Shown here: piece by piece, positions 58,201 through 64,000 of the stretch | How positions within the stretch are numbered: position 1 is the first letter of the stretch | Layout of the letters: each line of letters begins with the position of its first letter | Assembly (NCBI GenBank): GCA_037576195.1 | Contig: CM075102.1 | Location: 45,380,745 to 45,444,744, forward strand | Direction: 5' to 3' | Source: Phytoseiulus persimilis | Lineage: Eukaryota; Arthropoda; Arachnida; Mesostigmata; Phytoseiidae | DNA length: 64,000 nt | Program-made: the position numbers and the translations under genes | Notes under the pieces: generated by a model | Told to the model about the DNA's origin: nothing | The model's input: the letters and a program-made list of their open reading frames with translations, nothing else | Databases searched by the model: none

Positions 58201-61200
58201 CGTCTTGATCCCACCTAATAACTCACCTAGCCCGCGTTTTGCGCATACCGGTTCCCCACCGGATTGATCTAGTTGCGCACGCTAACTTTTCCAATCAGAG
58301 GTTCGAAGTGGAACTCTAAGTCAACAGGGACTTCAAAAATAGCCGAATCGCGTTTCTCGATTCGCTTCGAGCGATCGTTGACAAATCTCGAAAAATCATT
58401 CAGAGCTCTTTCGTCGCTCGAGTCCAGCTTTCGATGGAAACGTTGAAGTAGGATGATGAGGTTCTCTGTACGATGACGCTGTCGGGGCAGTGTTCAGCAA
58501 GAACGGTCCGAATGATGCGTAAGGCCTCAATCTACAATTCATGATTAGAGATGTGAACGTCATTAGGGCGCGCTTCAACCGCTAACCGCGATTCTGCATA
58601 AATTAGCGCCGACTACACGGCTGAAACGAGGGGTACTGGAAATTTGTTTCGGGAGGAACTTGCGACGAAAAAAACCCTCGCTCGTTTTTATTGTCGTGTT
58701 ACAGCTCTCTGGAAAGAAATCCTTCATTAGGCTTACTGCAGTCTCCCCGCTTTCGCCCAAAACTCTCTGCATCAATTGACTGCACAACATCTCGGAGTCC
58801 CGCTCCAGGAAAGGCAGCTCTGCTTCCGATGTAGCTTTGGTCGTTAGCAGTAGTGTTGCTGCTTCTTGAGGCTTCCGATTGATGGCAGCTCTACATTGCT
58901 TTCTAAACTCGTTTGTCTCCCGCTAAACTAAACAACAGCCCGCCCTTTGACAGTTCTCAATATATTCGTGGAGAGTTGTCGATTGTATACAACGATCGTA
59001 GGCCTCTAGAGGTCCTTCCCATGTGGAAACTATCAGTCACATCTATTCATCGGGGCGGTCTCCACGATCGCATCATCTCCCAGCACTCTCATGAATTCTC
59101 GATTCCCAATCTTGAGCTTTACTCATTTTTTCCGGAAATTTCCGAGTGAAAAATTGATGGAGGGTAAGCTTCCTCCTGGGACGGAGGAGAAAAGACTCGG
59201 AGCGCTAGAATGGCAGTTATCTCCACGGGGCGGTGATCACATGTCTCGAGGGAAAAATGCACGATCGAGTTCCTTCTGGCTAAAATACACCCTCGCCGGG
59301 AGATACGCACACGCTGAGCTGCTCGGGGACCACGGCGCCTGTATGTGTCGCGTGAGGAAAGATGCTCCTCCAGATCCTCAAAACAACCGGGTCATAGCAA
59401 CATGAGACTCGACCATTCGAACACCCCGCGACAGCGACCAGGATACTCGGCGAACTCGCGGAGACCATATCTCTCTTTACAGCCTGTCTAAAGGGTTACG
59501 GATGGATCAGTATCGTTAATTACGAGAAATCGACAGGGTGATGATCGAGGATTGAGCTAGAAGTATAGAGAACAATCGTCAGTTCGCTCATCCCTGCTCT
59601 GAGAAGGCGGCCGATTTTGGTGTCGAGTCCAGGGCTTGGAATTCTCGTCACGATTACGAGACATCGGCCTTCAACCCTGAACGGCGCGGTCGCTGCACGA
59701 ATGATGGGTTCAGCCCATCACTCGTTCCGCAATCTCTTTGGGACGAACTTCGGAAGTTTGCATGCTCATAACTACCAGCTACCGTGACCCCGTGGTCCGA
59801 GTCTTCTGTATCGCAAGGTAAGGATCCGGTCATTTGAGAATCAGGCTTCAACGAACTCGCTTGACTCGGTCCCAGCATGGGTCAGTGCTAGTGTCCACCC
59901 CTCTGGGTGTTTGCGCTTTTCATTTGAGCATGGCTCGGTCATCCTCGTGTTCGAGCAATGTTTATTCAAGCCCCCGGCAAGTTTTGTTGTTACAGAATTT
60001 CCTTTGGACGCTCTCCTATGACCTTGAGTCGTGACTGCAGCGAGACACGTTGGAGTTACTTCGGTAATAGCTTCCTCATCACCCGCTCCTCCGCATCACA
60101 AGTTCTCGCAAGTGAACTTTCGGGCATCTTCTTAGAGTCACAAGACTCCAGAACCTTCATCAGAGGAATATGAGACGCATATGAGATCAGGTTAACGAGG
60201 AAAGCACGGGATCGCCGCGAGCGGGAGATGACGACTGCACCTCCCTTCGATTTTCGTTCGCTGCGTCATGCTCGGTATCGGAAGTTCAATCGGCGATCTC
60301 CATATCACCATTTCCACCACTAGGTCGATTCCCATCATCTCTGATCGCATGTTTCCTTGGCTCGAAGCTTATGCCAGTTCTGCTCCGGTGGGTTTGCAAC
60401 GTTCTCTTCCGCGCGAGTTGCCAAACGCGATCGCACTTTCTTCTCGCCCATGCGACGTTCCATCTCCGCTGAACCTCGCCGCGAGACCCTGCGAATGTTC
60501 TCGATGACGAATTCTCACTCGAGTCCACAGGACTTCAATAACCCCATATATTGCGGTTTAGTGTTTCGATCATGCATCTCAACTTCCTCTCCTGGATCAC
60601 CTACGACTCCTCTCCCGCCGAGAACATAGCCTGGTTTCAGGAACCTGAACTTCGAGATGGTCGTGAATGATTTTTCAAAAGTTGATCGTCACCTCAAGGG
60701 CCTGTCTGACTCAGCACATCGAGACTGGGGCTGAGAGCTTCAGGCATTGTTCATCAATTATCATCCGTCAATCCATGTATAGTTCCATGGATAGATCGAT
60801 GAATCATGCATGTTTGCCATGAGAACTGATAAACTCAGCCATCAGAGACTCCATCTCCCTACATGGATAGAAGAGAGGTTTGAAATGATGAATGCCTGAG
60901 CGTCCCAGCTCTCTTCGAGACTCTGAAATCTGAACTCGGCTCTCAGCTCGAAACTGTGTGTAAGATCTTCCCGATTCTCTCCGTGAATCCTTCGTCCTTA
61001 TTCCCGGGCTCTCGCTTTGCTCCATCGATGAAATTCCATGACTGGAAGTTCGGGAGTTTCGGAGAGTGCGAGGTGGCGGGTAACGCCTATCAGCTCGAGC
61101 TTCTTTCGAGACTCGGTCACACACAGATGGGAGTTTCGTCCATCTGGACGCCCGACATTCACCGGTGGAAATGCATTCATCCCACTGAAGAAGTACTGCT

Positions 61201-62259
61201 TCCCATACGACACTCAACGCTGCGGAATAATACGGCGCGACTCGATACTGGCCGATACATTCCCTGTGTAACTTCGCGAGGCTCCTGATTCAATCCCACC
61301 GCGACCAGCTAACTACGCTATCATTATTTCAGAAAGTCTTCACGAGAAGGATGAGCTGATTAGATACTGTCCCCCGTCTGATAAGCGAAGATATATGGAC
61401 TTGAACCACAGAGATAGTTTTGGACACTTCTGCCACCCCCGCCTGAGGCGGCGGTGACAAACGCGAAGACAAAGCGAGAACGCCACGCCCTAGAACGTCA
61501 CGCCACAAGAATCTCTCTTAATCCGAATTGATGTTCTGCATTGAGATGTTTGGCGCGGCGAGTCGCACGCAGAGCGGTCAGTTATCTCTGCTGACTACTT
61601 TTGCGACTCAAGTGAGAAGATATCCTGAGCGCGAAACATGGACTGGAGCGAGCTGTTTTTTAAACCAACTCTCATTTTATTTCTCATGCTCGTTCATGTC
61701 CTTCATCCAGATTGTTTCATTCCCATGAAGATCTGTCATGGTCGTTCGCTAACTAACTCGCGTAATCAAAATCTCAGCTCCAGGAGAAATCTTTCCACAT
61801 CCGCTCCGGGACACTCCTGAATCCCTGTCTCCTTCAGAATTTCGAGCCCAGAGTTCGCTTGTAGTTTGGGTGAGATATGCAACTTGTGTTCGTAAATAAA
61901 TAGTTTGTACGGGTTCGAGTTTGAGTATCGGGATTCTTCCCCCGGAAAGCCGAGGACGAACTGACTGAGTATTTTCTCCGTGACTAAAAACACGTTCGCG
62001 CATGTCACTAGTGCTTTGATCGCTTCTTTTTCGGTGCGCCCATCAGGACCTCCTCCTCGAATCCTGAGCGCGACAAGAACACCAAAGCCGAACCCGTGAA
62101 CAGAACTGGTCGCAGCCCTGAGAGAAATGCAGGCCATAAGGAATTGTGGAAACATGAAATATACACAGTGGACTCTATGAGTACGGCTGTATTGCGAGAC
62201 TGTCGATATTCGCTGTCTCTCTATGTAAATTCCTTCGCTATGTACATGAGGAGAGAAGC

Positions 62260-62270
62260 GGGGGGGGGGG
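62260..62270. repeat. G11 homopolymer
   Basis: Eleven consecutive G, 27 bases beyond the collagen stop codon, so probably within its 3' UTR (read as C11 in the transcript). Confidence 0.85.
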
Positions 62271-62296
62271 AGAGTGGAACAGTTTCACGAGATCCT

Positions 62297-62406
62297 CTAA
62301 TAGACGAAGGATTCTCCTTTACGACCCGGCCGTCCTCGAGCACCAGTCTCTCCCTTCTGGCCGGGAACACCAGGAAGACCCATGGGGCCGTCCTGTCCTG
62401 CCAAAC
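62297..62406 (-). CDS. collagen terminal exon
   Basis: Acceptor TTATTACAG|GT, phase 1 in; LAGQDGPMGLPGVPGQKGET then GARGRPGRKGESFVY and TAG at 62299-62297. The length (110 nt plus one carried base) is 37 codons with the stop. The last eight residues leave the Gly-X-Y repeat. Confidence 0.85.
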
Positions 62407-64000
62407 CTGTAATAAAGGCCAGGTTCAACGAGTTCCCCGATGCACCGGCACCGAGGAGGCGCGCTCCGGAAAATTCATTTCGTTGAGCTGCAAAAACGAT
62501 CTACGCACCTCTCTCTCCCAAGTCTCCTTTCTCTCCGATGTCACCTTTGTCACCCTTTATGCCGGGAGGGCCCTGCGGGCCCGCAGGCCCCGGGGGGCCG
62601 GGGATATAGCTGTTCATCATGTTGTACTCGCGATCGAAGGTATCCGTGTTGATCATACCTTGGTGCGCTGCGAACTGTGGGGAGGAATCCGAACCTCTGT
62701 CGCCCCTTTCTCCTTTTTTGCCTTGGGATCCCGGCAGACCGGGGGGACCCATCATTCCCATATCGCCTTTGTCTCCTCGGGCTCCTTTGTCTCCTTCTCT
62801 GCCGGGAGCTCCCGGGAGACCTGGAGGTCCCTGCAAGCCGAGATCGCCTTTTTCTCCGTTGCGGCCAGGCGCTCCTGGAAGTCCTACTTCTCCCTGAAGG
62901 CCTCGCTCGCCACGTTCGCCTTTCTTGCCGACCTCGCCCTGCTCTCCTGGAAGCGAGAAGCATGCGCTCAATGGAGGGGGGACGGGGGACTCATTCGATC
63001 AAACCTCTCGCTCAGTCATGCCGAGTGGAAATTGTTATGTGAGTTGAGCATCGTCGAAGAGAAATTGTAGGACTCTATCAGACTGTCGTTACCTCTGGGA
63101 CCGAGCTCTCCTTTTGGCCCTTGCAGTCCGGGCTTCCCCATCGGTCCTATTCTTCCCCGCTTTCCGCGCGCTCCTTCTTCGCCACGATCGCCTCGATCTC
63201 CCTTCGATCCTGGTTCTCCCTTCTCTCCCTGAGGCCCTGGGGACCTTCAACGATTTGCACTTTACCATCTGCCGAATCTAGCTGCACCACGCGACCGGGA
63301 TCCCCTGCAAGCAATTATTCTCTCCAGCTTAGTCTTTATTGAAAGATCGTCTTCATCGTCAGCGGAACGCGCTATAAATGTCCGCAGTCGATCTCGAGGG
63401 CTCGCAGCACCAGGCTCCCCACGACTTTTACAGCGAAGATAACACCGGGAGGTCAAGGCTGTGACGGGTCGAGCTCTTTTCCGGTTTTCCCGTGATGATG
63501 ATGATCATCAACGAGTTTGAGTCACCATCATAACCGCCGCGAGTGATCGACATTTCTCTGCGCACATCGATTCTCAGAGAATTGCCGCCGCCGGCTTCCA
63601 CGAGCTCTCTCGGCTCCCTAGCACAGGGTCCTGCAAGTTGTGGCAAGTGACCAGGCTCGAGCCACCAATGTTGATGAACAACATCCGGGAGATTGTTTCC
63701 TCCTCGTCTTCCTTTATTGATTCACGGGGGACCTCGCTGGGATAGCCTCTAATCACAAAGTAATGTTGCAGCCACCTAATTTTTATGAGACAGCAATAGT
63801 ACCGAGATTGATGAACTGACCCGGCTCCCCCACCCCCAAGAATCTGCTTTGAGACGCTATCTACCGCTGGCGGCTCTCTCTGATCACAAAACAGAGAAAT
63901 TGCGACCGTGCGTGAAACTTGAACAGGTCTGACTAGTGCCCGAAAGTTACAGTCAACATCGCCGTTTCGGAAGCGGGAGTGGCTACCAACCTTTGGGCCC
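62297..64000 (-). CDS. non-fibrillar collagen chain, C-terminal part (partial, at least 5 exons)
   Basis: Minus-strand exons 64000-63991 (cut by window end), 63630-63526, 63304-63093, 62946-62509 and 62406-62297 carry long Gly-X-Y runs, such as GEQGEVGKKGERGERGLQG and GPPGLPGAPGREGDKGARGD, the triple-helix repeat. All introns are phase 1, splitting the glycine codon. The repeat is broken by two non-collagenous stretches: one containing RELVEAGGGNSLRIDVRREM and VVQLDSADGKVQIVEGP, the other containing SDSSPQFAAHQGMINTDTFD. The chain ends RKGESFVY without a fibrillar COLFI or type IV NC1 domain, so it is not a fibrillar or basement-membrane type IV chain. A membrane (MACIT) or FACIT-like collagen is plausible but unproven. 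The exon at 63304-63093 has lost one base (see findings). Confidence 0.85.
62509..62946 (-). CDS. collagen exon: main Gly-X-Y block with interruption
   Basis: 146 codons, phase 1 at both ends (acceptor CTTCCAG|GA, donor AGAG|GTGCGT). Uninterrupted Gly-X-Y from GEQGEVGKK to GKKGERGDRG, then about 30 non-repeat residues (SDSSPQFAAHQGMINTDTFD and REYNMMNSYIP), then GPPGPAGPQGPPGIKGDKGD to LGERG. The interruption would give a hinge in the triple helix. Confidence 0.9.
63093..63304 (-). CDS. collagen exon with an apparent 1-base deletion
   Basis: The first part reads DPGRVVQLDSADGKVQIVEG then PQG; from about 63230 on the collagen repeat is clear in another frame: QGEKGEPGSKGDRGDRG, EEGARGKRGRIGPMGKPGLQ, GPKGELGPRG. 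Acceptor TTGCAG|GG and donor AGAG|GTAACG are both phase 1, so the length should divide by three, but it is 212. One extra base in the run at 63231-63242 restores the frame. Sequencing or assembly error is the simplest cause; an allele with a real frameshift is possible. Confidence 0.8.
63526..63630 (-). CDS. collagen exon: non-collagenous segment
   Basis: 105 nt, exactly 35 codons, phase 1 at both ends (acceptor ACTTGCAG|GA, donor GATG|GTGACT). It encodes PCAREPRELVEAGGGNSLRI then DVRREMSITRGGYDG, with one cysteine that could cross-link chains. The open frame continues past the donor to a stop, but the donor gives a clean Gly-Asp-Pro-Gly junction with the next exon. An overlapping frame reaching further right (63756-63574) competes for part of this stretch. 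Confidence 0.55.
63991..64000 (-). CDS. collagen exon, cut by window edge
   Basis: Only ten bases, reading G-P-K-g with donor GTTGGT at 63990, phase 1 like the other collagen junctions. Its 5' part lies right of the window. Confidence 0.55.

Larger units (their letters stand above)
50703..62296. other. 11.6 kb with no recognised gene
   Basis: No domain recognised on either strand. Frames of 130-190 codons occur at 52719-52306, 55851-55381, 56613-56065 (all minus) and 56138-56659 (plus), but they overlap frames on the other strand and carry no motif I know. G14 and G11 tracts are at 51335-51348 and 55244-55254. The part just left of 62297 should include the collagen 3' UTR; the nearest minus-strand AATAAA seen is about 620 bases downstream of the stop (61681-61676). 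Confidence 0.4.

Noticed and set aside
58396..58578. Minus-strand LMTFTSLIMNCRLRPYAS compared with the end of a BEL/Pao integrase
   Set aside because: Only a few residues agree and no other pol motif was found nearby.
62096..63070. 324-codon + strand frame
   Set aside because: Antisense shadow of the collagen exons, whose Gly-X-Y codons leave the opposite strand open.

Overview
This is a eukaryotic window, most likely from an arthropod. The genes are spliced with GT-AG introns, most of them 100-220 bp, coding sequence is rich in CpG and TCGA, and the proteins are animal proteins: a type A plexin, a PPM1A/B-type PP2C phosphatase, a TMEM267-like membrane protein and a non-fibrillar collagen. 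A mite or other chelicerate would fit the compact introns and roughly balanced base composition, but that placement is inference only.

Layout. Bases 1-18443 (+ strand) hold the 3' two thirds of a plexin A gene: one exon with the end of the sema domain at 3401-3529, a 9.8 kb intron, then six closely spaced exons (13373-18443) with three PSI domains, about four IPT domains, one transmembrane helix and the complete cytoplasmic Ras/Rap-GAP with its inserted Rho-GTPase-binding domain. The N-terminal part of the gene lies left of the window. Bases 18444-22957 look like 3' UTR and intergenic sequence. A single-exon TMEM267-like gene lies on the minus strand (23063-23896). A complete six-exon PPM1A/B-like phosphatase lies on the minus strand (31861-29387), with a likely 5' UTR splice just upstream. 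The right edge (62297-64000, minus) carries the 3' end of a collagen chain with short phase-1 exons. One of its exons is one base short of its reading frame.

Between the phosphatase and the collagen there are about 30 kb with no recognisable host gene. This region holds decayed mobile elements: a Ty3/gypsy pol remnant on the minus strand (RT, RNase H and integrase zinc-finger pieces, about 35.6-36.8 kb), a 549 bp pogo/Tigger-like MITE with TA flanks (34795-35343), a possible short hAT-like element (50543-50702) and a tRNA-like pol III promoter pair (37014-37061). Eight G or C homopolymers of 10-19 bases occur across the window, an unusual base preference.

The four host genes have no obvious shared pathway; plexin and collagen both act at the cell surface or in the matrix, PPM1A in stress and growth-factor signalling. 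I found no CRISPR array, rRNA, intact transposon or convincing novel multi-gene system.
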